Source: Alphaproteobacteria bacterium (lineage in GTDB: Bacteria; Pseudomonadota; Alphaproteobacteria; RF32; CAG-239). Taken from it: a stretch of DNA of 6,965 nucleotides. Positions within the stretch are counted from its first letter, which is position 1. Each line of letters begins with the position of its first letter. Shown here piece after piece: positions 1 to 6,307 of the stretch. Made by a program: the position numbers and the translations under genes. The DNA is taken from positions 1 through 6,965 of the forward strand of contig JAGCRL010000174.1 of NCBI GenBank assembly GCA_017964705.1, in the 5' to 3' direction. The notes under the pieces are model-generated. The model did not search any database. It was not told where the DNA came from and saw only the letters and a list, made by a program, of their open reading frames with translations.

Positions 1-380
1 AACCAATAAGAACCATCTAAAACACTAAAAAATTTCGGCAATGGTAATGCTTGGAAAAACAAAGGCTGCCAAAAATTAGTTATATTACCGAAGAATCCAA
101 AACCAATTAATAGCAAATAAGCCAATGTAAAACTCAGCGAAAGTTTAAAAATCCCATTAACAATCATATCCCGATTTATAAATCGCATAGTCATACCCGA
201 AACAAAGAAAATTGCAGGAACTTCCAATAAAAAAGACAATTGTTTCATATACATCGGCAAAAAATTTGTTCCCAGATATAAACAAGAATGATGCCACAGA
301 ACACCAAAAATACATAATCCTCGCAAAACATCAATGCCAGAATTACGATGCAACTCAATTTTTTTAGAAGATTGAATCAT
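1..380 (-). CDS. Acyltransferase-3 family inner-membrane protein, 3'-truncated
   Basis: Only the first 126 codons are present; the gene runs off the left edge. The protein opens with a short basic cytoplasmic stretch and then 'GIDVLRGLCIFGVLWHHS' (residues 15-32), which matches the N-terminal signature of the acyltransferase-3 family (LD-x-LRG followed by a transmembrane helix and a conserved His, here H30 or H31). A second helix carries 'VPAIFFVSGMTM' (54-65), the usual 'FFxxSG' segment, and a third hydrophobic helix follows at about 79-98. Members of this family move acetyl or other acyl groups onto sugars, lipids or peptidoglycan from the inner membrane; the substrate cannot be told from this fragment. 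The ATG at 380 has a GAGG ribosome site 5 nt upstream (386-389). The gene begins 22 bp after the Ppx/GppA stop, so it is probably the last visible member of that operon. G+C over 1-360 is about 32% by my count, lower than the upstream gene. Confidence 0.8.
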   Translation of the reverse strand, partial: MIQSSKKIELHRNSGIDVLRGLCIFGVLWHHSCLYLGTNFLPMYMKQLSFLLEVPAIFFVSGMTMRFINRDMIVNGIFKLSLSFTLAYLLLIGFGFFGNITNFWQPLFFQALPLPKFFSVLDGSYW

Positions 381-402
381 TTTTTCCTCATAGAACAATC
401 AT

Positions 403-1371
403 TTAAGCAGAAACCAACTCCGCCACAATAGCTTCCTGTGCTCCTTTCAAAGAAGCAATCAACGAAGAACAACCTAATTCCTGATAAATAGCCCGAAAGA
501 TAATCAGTGCCGCAACAAAAATACCGGCTCTATTTCGCCCGATATAAGGAGATTCTGCTCTTTTCTCTCTATTCATATGCAACACACGCGCAATCAATTT
601 ATCCAAACTGTCTATTGAAACTTCCACCCCATCTGCCGCAAATTTATCGTACGTCGGATGTTTAGCAATCCATGCCGCCAACCTGAGTGGCGTTGACGAG
701 GTTGCAATCAATGCCGCTTGCCCGGCATAATCTACAGCTTTTATTTTTTCCAAAAAACCTTTAACATATTTTTTAATTGTTATTTCAAGCTCTTGTGCGC
801 CTTTTGTTTGGTAATCGCTTAAATTAAATATCTCAGTTGCATTTCTCGCTCCCAACGGAACAGATACAGTTGCAATAATTTCTGGGGTTTCAGAGTTAGT
901 TGCTAAAGTAATTTCCGTAGAACCTCCCCCCAAATCATACACAAACAAATATTTTTTATCTTTTGGGGCATTTAATTGTGCTCCAAGCAACGTCAGCCGC
1001 GCTTCTTCAAATTCACTGATAACTTCCAAATCAATTCCGCTGGCTTTTTTCACCTCTGCCTTAAAAGCTTCCGTATTACTGCTCATTCGACAAGCCGCCG
1101 TAGCTATTGCCCGATATTTCTGGACTCCGTAAACTGCCAGCATCTCACCAAAATCCATAAAAGAACAAATAGCCCTTTCCATTGAAACATCAGAAAAATA
1201 CCCGTTTTCGGCCAAACCGTCACCCAAAGCCACATGCCGCACATCACGATAAACTGATTTTCCAGTTTCGTCGGCAATCAATAACCGATTAGAATTTGTT
1301 CCCAAATCCATAGCAGCAACAAACACTTGGTTCTCTTCCGGAACCTCATTTGTAAGTTCATTTTGATTCAT
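403..1371 (-). CDS. Ppx/GppA-family phosphatase (exopolyphosphatase or pppGpp phosphatase), short form
   Basis: This is a 322-residue cytoplasmic enzyme of the ASKHA (actin-like ATPase) fold. Phosphate-1 loop: 'DLGTNSNR' (22-29). The catalytic-glutamate region 'ISEFEEARL' (118-126) is the counterpart of the family's 'ISGxEEAR'. Phosphate-2 loop: 'DLGGGSTE' (146-153). Family members hydrolyse terminal phosphate from polyphosphate or convert pppGpp to ppGpp; sequence alone does not separate the two activities. The length corresponds to the two-domain short form found in many alphaproteobacteria and lacks the C-terminal HD-like domain of the roughly 500-residue E. coli enzymes. A longer reading from TTG at 1380 is possible, but it sits 1 nt from the AAGGA box, whereas ATG at 1371 lies 10 nt from it. 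The gene starts 44 bp after the bactofilin stop, with no terminator visible between, so cotranscription is likely. The presence of a polyphosphate/ppGpp enzyme beside shape genes may be simple linkage. Confidence 0.9.
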   Translation of the reverse strand: MNQNELTNEVPEENQVFVAAMDLGTNSNRLLIADETGKSVYRDVRHVALGDGLAENGYFSDVSMERAICSFMDFGEMLAVYGVQKYRAIATAACRMSSNTEAFKAEVKKASGIDLEVISEFEEARLTLLGAQLNAPKDKKYLFVYDLGGGSTEITLATNSETPEIIATVSVPLGARNATEIFNLSDYQTKGAQELEITIKKYVKGFLEKIKAVDYAGQAALIATSSTPLRLAAWIAKHPTYDKFAADGVEVSIDSLDKLIARVLHMNREKRAESPYIGRNRAGIFVAALIIFRAIYQELGCSSLIASLKGAQEAIVAELVSA

Positions 1372-1381
1372 AAACGGCAAT

Positions 1382-1386
1382 TCCTT
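1382..1386 (-). promoter_or_regulatory. Ribosome binding site deciding the ppx/gppA start
   Basis: AAGGA on the minus strand lies 10 nt before ATG (1371) and only 1 nt before the alternative TTG (1380). The spacing makes the ATG the credible start and removes three residues from the longest reading. Confidence 0.6.
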
Positions 1387-1415
1387 ATCTCTTCAGCGGC
1401 AAAATCATAAGTCAG

Positions 1416-1829
1416 TTATGCAACCAAATGCAAATCTTCTTCTTTTTTCTGTGCATCATCTTGATAATTAGCACATTTACCAATCAAAACTGCCCCCGGT
1501 TCAATTGCAATTGTTTTATATACAGAATCACCTAAAAACTTAGCACTGCTGGCAATAAACAGATTTTCAACTTTAATTGTCCCGTTAAGTTCACCATAAA
1601 GCTCCAAACTTTTAGCCTGCACATTTCCTTTAACCATACCGCCTGCGCCGACCACCAATTCCTTACAGCTGATATCTCCTTCCAGTTTTCCATCAATATG
1701 AATAATATCCCCGTCTTGGATTTGGCCGACGATTTTAGTTCCCCCACTGATAATACAAGGCACAACATTTTTCTCACCCCGAATAAGCCTTGCTATCTTA
1801 ATCAGCAACATTCTCTTAAATTTTCTCAT
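1416..1829 (-). CDS. Bactofilin (polymer-forming cytoskeletal protein)
   Basis: A 137-residue protein built mostly of a bactofilin (DUF583) beta-helix core, about residues 23-119. The short repeating pattern of Gly and beta-branched residues is clear: 'IDGKLEGDIS', 'VVGAGGMVKGNVQAKSLEL', 'GELNGTIKVENLFI', 'KFLGDSVYKTIAIEPGAVL'. Bactofilins form nucleotide-independent filaments on the inner face of the membrane and recruit cell-wall enzymes. The N-terminus before the core ('MRKFKRMLLIKIARLIRG') is strongly basic and amphipathic and could anchor the filament to the membrane. The C-terminal tail after about residue 120 is short and charged. The gene follows the M23 hydrolase by roughly 30 bp, the classic arrangement of a bactofilin and its partner hydrolase. 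Two ATGs lie in tandem (1832 and 1829); the one at 1829 is preferred because it is 7 nt from the strong GGGAGG box, against 4 nt for the other. Confidence 0.93.
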   Translation of the reverse strand: MRKFKRMLLIKIARLIRGEKNVVPCIISGGTKIVGQIQDGDIIHIDGKLEGDISCKELVVGAGGMVKGNVQAKSLELYGELNGTIKVENLFIASSAKFLGDSVYKTIAIEPGAVLIGKCANYQDDAQKKEEDLHLVA

Positions 1830-1836
1830 CATATAA

Positions 1837-1842
1837 CCTCCC
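1837..1842 (-). promoter_or_regulatory. Strong ribosome binding site of the bactofilin gene
   Basis: GGGAGG on the minus strand, the best Shine-Dalgarno match in the window. This fits an abundant structural protein that may need more product than the hydrolase translated just upstream from a TTG codon (inference). Confidence 0.7.
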
Positions 1843-1860
1843 TTTAATATTTAATTTTTT

Positions 1861-3087
1861 TTATTTAGCTTCAATAAACACCATTGGGTTCATATTAACC
1901 CCTTCATAAAGAACTTCATAATGCAAATGAGGTCCTGTTGAACGACCGGTAGAGCCAACTTCGCCGATCGCCTGTCCCTGCATTACCTTTTGTCCCTGAT
2001 TAACATAAATAGCATTCATATGCGCATATTTCGTATGAAAACCGTTACCATGGTCTATTTCCACAACTTTACCGTAACCGCTCATCACACCGGCTTTTAT
2101 CACACGCCCTTCTGCCATTGTTTTAATCCGATTACCTCTATTAGCTGCCAAATCAACCCCTTTATGTACAGCACCCTTAGAATTAATCGGGTCAGCACGT
2201 TTTCCGAAAGGAGAAGTCAACCAATACGACCACACCGGTTTCCCAAGCGGAATTTTCTTCAATGCCTCATTATAATAGGCACTATCCTCAATAGCGCTAT
2301 ATGCTTTACGCGCTTGTGCTACCAATTCCGGTTTTATTTCCATGCTCAGACGGTCCGGCACATACAATCCACCTTTACTGTTTTTTTTAGAGTTTGCCAA
2401 CGGGTTAAAATATTTACCACGTTTTTTCAACTCGTTATTCATAGCATTAAGCGAGCTTTTAACTTTATCAATTTCTCTGTTATTAATATTTTCAACCTTA
2501 GAAAGAATATCCATCTGGAAAGATTGCAAAGAGCTAACTGCCGCCTCTAATTGAGCCACTTTTTCTTCCAAAAGTTTATTTTCTTCCAGTGCCATATCTC
2601 TTTTCAGCACCGCTTCTCTAAGGGCACTTTTATCGTCCAATTCTTCTTTTTCAATCCAATCTTCTCTTGCTGCGATACGGCGAATTTTTTCTTCAACCAC
2701 TTCAGCTTTTTTCAAATAATTTTGCACATCTTCGGCATGTTTATTATCTTCGGCGCTCAATCCATCCATCATTGAAGAAAGGTTATTATGCACCGCCACA
2801 AAATCGCTCATCAAATCCACATACGCACTGCGCGTTTCATCAAGCTGTTTTTCCTGATAAGAAATAATTTGGTCAGAAGCACTGTAAACACGATATGAAT
2901 AGCCGGTCCACAAACCGATAACCAGCAATACCGCAAACATCAACCATTGCACTTTAGGCGAAATCTTAAACACCTTAGTTTGCGTACCATGACGGATAAT
3001 AATTTCCTTTTCGGAAAAAAAGCTCTTATTTTCCGTAGCTTGATAATGTACTGGTTTATATCGTCTCAGACGTTGTTTATATCTCAA
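1861..3087 (-). CDS. Membrane-anchored coiled-coil M23 (LytM) peptidoglycan endopeptidase
   Basis: 408 residues. Order of parts: a basic cytoplasmic tail (1-45), one transmembrane helix (about 46-65), a long coiled-coil periplasmic region (about 70-225, rich in heptad Leu/Glu/Lys), a linker, and a C-terminal M23 domain (about 285-408). All zinc and catalytic signatures are present: 'HKGVD' (H308, D312), 'YAH' (H356) and 'GPHLHYE' (H387, H389), so it should be an active enzyme cutting peptidoglycan cross-link peptides, rather than a degenerate activator like EnvC or NlpD. The layout resembles LmdC of Hyphomonas, which works with bactofilin BacA, and the bactofilin gene lies directly downstream here. 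The start is TTG at 3087, since the first internal Met is residue 50, inside the membrane helix, and a GAGG box sits 7 nt upstream of the TTG. A promoter candidate lies in the 88-bp gap before it. The name lmdC would be reasonable only after a homology search. Confidence 0.93.
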   Translation of the reverse strand: MRYKQRLRRYKPVHYQATENKSFFSEKEIIIRHGTQTKVFKISPKVQWLMFAVLLVIGLWTGYSYRVYSASDQIISYQEKQLDETRSAYVDLMSDFVAVHNNLSSMMDGLSAEDNKHAEDVQNYLKKAEVVEEKIRRIAAREDWIEKEELDDKSALREAVLKRDMALEENKLLEEKVAQLEAAVSSLQSFQMDILSKVENINNREIDKVKSSLNAMNNELKKRGKYFNPLANSKKNSKGGLYVPDRLSMEIKPELVAQARKAYSAIEDSAYYNEALKKIPLGKPVWSYWLTSPFGKRADPINSKGAVHKGVDLAANRGNRIKTMAEGRVIKAGVMSGYGKVVEIDHGNGFHTKYAHMNAIYVNQGQKVMQGQAIGEVGSTGRSTGPHLHYEVLYEGVNMNPMVFIEAK

Positions 3088-3094
3088 TAAAGAA

Positions 3095-3098
3095 CCTC
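3095..3098 (-). promoter_or_regulatory. Ribosome binding site supporting a TTG start for the M23 gene
   Basis: GAGG on the minus strand, 7 nt before TTG at 3087. An ATG at 3101 that overlaps the same region is out of frame and stops after seven codons, so it does not compete as the start of the long protein. Confidence 0.6.
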
Positions 3099-3112
3099 AT
3101 AAAAACGTTTTT

Positions 3113-3129
3113 CGGGCACAAAACACCCG
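3113..3129 (-). other. Small hairpin in the M23 gene leader
   Basis: In the minus-strand transcript CGGGUG and UGCCCG can pair around a 5-nt loop (four G-C pairs plus two G-U wobbles). It is followed directly by the perfect 12-bp palindrome AAAAACGTTTTT (3101-3112). It lies downstream of the proposed promoter and 26 nt before the TTG start. It is not a standard terminator, as no T-run follows the stem directly. Its role, if any, is unknown. Confidence 0.3.
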
Positions 3130-3140
3130 TCCACATCTAA

Positions 3141-3168
3141 TTTATAGCCACTTTATTTTAAATTACAA
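3141..3168 (-). promoter_or_regulatory. Candidate sigma-70-like promoter for the M23-bactofilin-ppx unit
   Basis: On the minus strand TTGTAA (3163-3168) and TATAAA (3141-3146) are separated by 16 bp, matching the TTGACA/TATAAT consensus at 4 of 6 and 5 of 6 positions. It sits in the 88-bp gap between ftsB and the M23 gene and would give a leader of roughly 45 nt. The region is AT-rich, so chance matches are easy; this is a prediction only. Confidence 0.4.
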
Positions 3169-3175
3169 TGATTTT

Positions 3176-3502
3176 TTATTTGTTATCAATATCCCCGTCC
3201 AAGATAACATATTCACCTTCTTTAACCATATTCAAGACAATTCGGGCTCTTTCTTCCAAATAATCCAAATCAAGAGATTGTTCCGAAAGCATTGCCACTT
3301 TTTTCTCTAAATCCTTTTTACGCGCAGCATAACGGGCTCTTTGTTGCGATGCCACTTCAATTTTTCCCTTAAGATACATATAGCGAAAGATACCTCTATC
3401 ACCTTTAATCGCATTAATTACAAAATAAAAAGAAAAAATTCCAAAAACAATTAAAAAACCGGATCTTTTAAATCTATCCCAAATATCATTAAGGGTATTC
3501 AT
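3176..3502 (-). CDS. ftsB: FtsB/DivIC-family cell division protein (septum formation initiator)
   Basis: A 108-residue bitopic membrane protein: a short cytoplasmic N-terminus, one transmembrane helix (about 15-31), the 'GDRGIF' turn (34-39) just outside the membrane, a coiled coil (about 42-75), and the family's C-terminal block 'DYLEERARIVLNMVKEGEYV' (80-99). FtsB forms a complex with FtsL and FtsQ and helps switch on septal peptidoglycan synthesis by FtsWI. A longer reading from TTG at 3514 would add four residues, but neither start has a strong Shine-Dalgarno sequence; ATG at 3502 is the more natural choice. In most alphaproteobacteria I know, this gene sits between eno and pdhA, so its position between M16 and M23 peptidase genes is unusual. 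Gaps of 95 bp upstream and 88 bp downstream suggest its own transcriptional control. The DivIC name would be equally valid for the family. Confidence 0.87.
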   Translation of the reverse strand: MNTLNDIWDRFKRSGFLIVFGIFSFYFVINAIKGDRGIFRYMYLKGKIEVASQQRARYAARKKDLEKKVAMLSEQSLDLDYLEERARIVLNMVKEGEYVILDGDIDNK

Positions 3503-3539
3503 GCCATCAACCAATCTTTATCAACAAATATCTTACATA

Positions 3540-3572
3540 GAAATATTAAACACCCGCGAAAGTTAATATTTC
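3540..3572 (-). repeat. Perfect 10-bp inverted repeat upstream of ftsB
   Basis: GAAATATTAA (3540-3549) and its exact reverse complement TTAATATTTC (3563-3572) flank a GC-richer 13-bp centre. It lies in the 95-bp gap between the second M16 gene and ftsB, 38 bp before the ftsB ATG. It could be an operator or a hairpin in the transcript. No T-run follows on the minus strand, so it is not a good rho-independent terminator for the M16 operon. I could not pick a convincing promoter beside it. Confidence 0.5.
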
Positions 3573-3597
3573 GTAACTCAAAACAAATTTTTTTAAA

Positions 3598-4989
3598 TTA
3601 TTTTTTCCCGGCTTCTGCCCTAAACACCCTAACCAAACCATTTTTATCCAAACTTTTGGGCATCCGGCGTCGAATAGCATCATTTACCTGCTCAAGTGTA
3701 ACTTGCGCCACATACTTCTGCCTTTTCTGCAAAAAATCTATCCCCAATTTCTGGCGTTGCATTTCCTTAAGCATATCTGCAATATTAAACAAGCTGGAAA
3801 AGCGCAAATTAAAGGAAGAAAGCATACTTTTTTTAGCCTGTTCCAGCTCTTCTTTGCTAATTCCCTGCTCATAAAAGCGCAGATATTCGTTTTGTGCAAT
3901 TTCAAGTGCCTGATCAACCTTATCTCCAGTTGCCGAAAAACTTACATGCCACCCGTCAACCGCATCAGAATTAGAAAAATAGCTGTATATTCCATAGGTT
4001 AAACCTTCTTTTTCACGCACTGCTTTATATAGTCGCGAATTAAATCCCGAGCCACCTAATACATAATCCGCAATATAAAGCGGATAAAAATCTTTATCCA
4101 ATCGCTTAACCCCTTTAGCCGAAGTCAGCACAAAGCTTTGCGCCGAAAATGGCACTTCAGTTTGCACAACATCTGCACTATAATCAGGGGAAAACTCCGG
4201 CAAATCAGAAATTTCCGCCTTATCCGCCAATTTTTCGAACGCATCTTCCAAAAATTGTTGTGCCAACTCTTTACTTATATCCCCGGCAACACCGATATAG
4301 ATATTATCTTTGCCCATCACCTTTGCCAAATATTGCCGAATTGTCTCTGCTGAAATTTGCGCCAACGCTTCATCTTCCGGAATATTTTCTTTACCATAAG
4401 GATGTTCCCCGTAAAATTCTTTATCCACCAGCCGTCCCAGATGATAGCGCGGATTTTCATTTTGTTTTTGCCGTGCAATTGCCAACTGTCTTCTTGTCAA
4501 ATCCAAATCTTTTTCATCAAGTTTCGGCTGATACAACACTGCTTTTAAGACTTCTAAAGCTTCTTTTTCAAATTTCTTAACATATGAAAGCGAAAAATTA
4601 AGTGTATCGTTTCCGGCCGAAACTGCCAATTTAATTCCTTTTTCTTTCATCAAATCTCTAAGTTCCTGACGAGAATAATCTCCAGCCCCATCCAACAACA
4701 CATTTTCTGCCATAAGCCCCACACCATCCGGTGTTTCATAAGCACGTCCGGCATGGTTAAACCCAAAAGAAATAGAAACCAACGGCACATGATGTTCTGC
4801 CATATAGTAAGCCCTAGATTTTCCGTCAAATAAAGAAATTTCCTCAGCCTTGCCGGAAAACGTCCGTTCTTTCAAAATCGATTGAGCCAAAATTTTTTCT
4901 GCATTAAAAGTTTGAGCAACAAACAATCGATAAGCTCCAAAAACAAGCCCTGCGATTAATATCAAAAGCAACCACTTTGTTTTCTTCAT
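3598..4989 (-). CDS. M16-family peptidase-like subunit with degenerate zinc site (R/Y subunit)
   Basis: 463 residues with an N-terminal hydrophobic segment (about 6-24) after 'MKKTK', either a membrane anchor or an uncleaved signal, followed by two M16 halves. Where an active enzyme has HxxEH, this one has 'GLMAENVLLDGAG' (91-103): both histidines are replaced (L92, N96), while E95 remains. It should therefore not bind zinc. Its second half keeps 'GGSGFNSRLYKAVREKEGLTYGIY' features, with the substrate-binding R325 and Y332 that partner subunits of M16B proteases supply. By comparison with mitochondrial processing peptidase and with bacterial two-gene M16B enzymes, it is likely the non-catalytic half of a heterodimer with the product of the adjacent gene, working in the periplasm. 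Start choice: GTG at 4998 overlaps the upstream stop, but a GGAG box (4998-5001) lies 8 nt before ATG 4989, which I prefer. The stop is followed by a 95-bp gap, so this is probably the end of the lspA operon. Confidence 0.9.
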   Translation of the reverse strand: MKKTKWLLLILIAGLVFGAYRLFVAQTFNAEKILAQSILKERTFSGKAEEISLFDGKSRAYYMAEHHVPLVSISFGFNHAGRAYETPDGVGLMAENVLLDGAGDYSRQELRDLMKEKGIKLAVSAGNDTLNFSLSYVKKFEKEALEVLKAVLYQPKLDEKDLDLTRRQLAIARQKQNENPRYHLGRLVDKEFYGEHPYGKENIPEDEALAQISAETIRQYLAKVMGKDNIYIGVAGDISKELAQQFLEDAFEKLADKAEISDLPEFSPDYSADVVQTEVPFSAQSFVLTSAKGVKRLDKDFYPLYIADYVLGGSGFNSRLYKAVREKEGLTYGIYSYFSNSDAVDGWHVSFSATGDKVDQALEIAQNEYLRFYEQGISKEELEQAKKSMLSSFNLRFSSLFNIADMLKEMQRQKLGIDFLQKRQKYVAQVTLEQVNDAIRRRMPKSLDKNGLVRVFRAEAGKK

Positions 4990-4994
4990 TGTTT

Positions 4995-6302
4995 TCACTC
5001 CAAATAACCGCTCAACCGTACTTCGGATTGCATCACCTTATTCCAGGCTTCCAACACATTTTCAAGGGTAATTGCCTGCAATACCTCATCATAATGCATA
5101 ATTTCATCTGCGCTGTAATCGCTCATCAGCATTGTTCCCACAAATTGTGCCGCACTTTCCGGATTTTCCAACAGATAAACCGTATCCGATAGCATCTGGT
5201 TTTTAATTTTCTCCACTTTTTGAGCGTCCAAAGCTTGCACTCCGTTAGCCGTTTCCTGTTCATACAGCTTCAAAATATCTTCCGGGCTCAATTTTTTATC
5301 CCCCGGTGTCGTATAAAACACTACCATACCGCCCAATTTATCATCATAGCTTAAGCCCATATCCACACCCAAAGTTTTCTTATCTTGATAGACCAATTTT
5401 TCATACAGATAAGATGTATCATCTCCTGCCAGATATTCCATCAAAACACCCAATGCCGCCACATCCTGTTTAGAAAGGCTTCCCGGCTCCAAGCGGATAT
5501 AAGAAACAAACCGCGGTTGTTCCACATTTTTCAGCTTCATTTTTACAAGCGTTGCCATTTCCCGCGGCTTATCCGTTTTCTTTGCTTTTGCCAATTTTCC
5601 TTCTGCTTTAATCTTACCATAATGTTTTTGCGCCAAAATTCTTGCCTCTTGTCCGGTCAAATCTCCGCTCAAAACCAACAGTGCATTATCCGGCCGATAC
5701 CATTTTCGATAAAATTCAACAGCATCCTTTTTTGTCAGTGCTACAATTTCATCCGCACTTCCACTCACCGGATTAGCTCTCGGCTGGTCTTGCCACAACA
5801 TTTTATTCATCATCTCATAAAACAATGATGTCGGTTGCGTTTCAAAGCGTTGATAACGTTCTTGCAGCACAACTTCTCTTTCTTTCAGAAAATCTTCTTC
5901 ATCAACAACCAAGCCGTTCATTCTATCGGCTTCCAAAGCCATCATCAATTCCAATTTGGAAATATCGCTTAACTCATGATATACTGTTTCATCATAGGTT
6001 GTATAAGCATTATTTTCCGCACCATTTGCATCTGTTAGCCGGTTAAATTCTTCTCCGCTTACTTTTTTTGTTCCCCGAAACATCAAATGTTCCAAAAGGT
6101 GTGCAATTCCGCCTTTTCCTTTCGGATCATTAATTGAACCTGTTTTATAATAAAGCATTTGCAAACAAACCGGCGCCTTATGATTTTCAATCACTGCCAC
6201 CTTAAGTCCGTTTTCGAGCACAAAATAATCCACCTCAAGCAACTTGGCACAAGGTTCAACAAACGGCCACAGCAAAGCCAACAAATAGATAATTTTTTTC
6301 AT
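4995..6302 (-). CDS. M16-family zinc metalloprotease, catalytic subunit (periplasmic)
   Basis: 435 residues. An N-terminal signal peptide (about 1-19, 'MKKIIYLLALLWPFVEPCA') points to export; the likely cut is after PCA. The first M16 half carries 'GIAHLLEHLMFRGT' (65-78) with zinc ligands H68 and H72, catalytic E71, and the third ligand E148 in 'EREVVLQER', 75 residues after H72, which is the correct spacing. The second half (about 200-430) is present, but where partner subunits have the R/Y pair this one has V304 and L311 ('LYEKLVYQDKKTLGV'). It thus has the zinc chemistry without the R/Y pair, the mirror image of the neighbouring gene. It probably degrades peptides or misfolded proteins in the periplasm; the substrate is unknown. 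It starts 5 nt after the lipoprotein stop with no clear Shine-Dalgarno sequence, suggesting translational coupling. Two such genes behind lspA are a familiar alphaproteobacterial arrangement. Confidence 0.93.
   Translation of the reverse strand: MKKIIYLLALLWPFVEPCAKLLEVDYFVLENGLKVAVIENHKAPVCLQMLYYKTGSINDPKGKGGIAHLLEHLMFRGTKKVSGEEFNRLTDANGAENNAYTTYDETVYHELSDISKLELMMALEADRMNGLVVDEEDFLKEREVVLQERYQRFETQPTSLFYEMMNKMLWQDQPRANPVSGSADEIVALTKKDAVEFYRKWYRPDNALLVLSGDLTGQEARILAQKHYGKIKAEGKLAKAKKTDKPREMATLVKMKLKNVEQPRFVSYIRLEPGSLSKQDVAALGVLMEYLAGDDTSYLYEKLVYQDKKTLGVDMGLSYDDKLGGMVVFYTTPGDKKLSPEDILKLYEQETANGVQALDAQKVEKIKNQMLSDTVYLLENPESAAQFVGTMLMSDYSADEIMHYDEVLQAITLENVLEAWNKVMQSEVRLSGYLE
4998..5001 (-). promoter_or_regulatory. 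Ribosome binding site deciding the start of the second M16 gene
   Basis: GGAG on the minus strand overlaps the final codons of the upstream M16 gene and lies 8 nt before ATG 4989. The alternative GTG start at 4998 is part of this box and cannot use it. Confidence 0.6.
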
Positions 6303-6307
6303 TTCAA

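Noticed and set aside
1844..1852. Third copy of TTAATATTT, before the bactofilin gene
   Set aside because: It is a single AT-only arm with no inverted partner; expected by chance in AT-rich spacer DNA.
1990..2550. A 186-codon open frame on the plus strand, with smaller ones nearby
   Set aside because: It lies entirely opposite the well-supported M23 gene, has a composition rich in Phe, Ile, His and Cys typical of an antisense frame, and shows no family motif.
3503..3514. TTG start for ftsB
   Set aside because: No Shine-Dalgarno sequence at useful spacing; it would add only four residues, and an ATG follows directly.
3518..3526. DnaA-box-like TTATCAACA
   Set aside because: A single copy with one mismatch in AT-rich DNA; no cluster of boxes or other origin features.
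3546..3566. CtrA-type site (TTAA-N7-TTAA) before ftsB
   Set aside because: Two TTAA half-sites are present but 13 bp apart, not 7, and they are part of the inverted repeat.
3574..3597. T-rich/A-rich run after the second M16 gene as a terminator
   Set aside because: On the minus strand it reads as an A-run followed by mixed bases, with no GC-rich stem in front of a T-run.
4149..5828. Plus-strand open frames of 143 and 147 codons opposite the two M16 genes
   Set aside because: They are antisense to genes with intact family motifs, have no recognisable domain or ribosome site, and show low-complexity composition.
6246..6302. Possible lipoprotein cysteine (C18) in the M16 catalytic subunit, next to lspA
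   Set aside because: The residues before it are F-V-E-P, which do not form a lipobox; an ordinary signal peptidase I cut after PCA is more likely.
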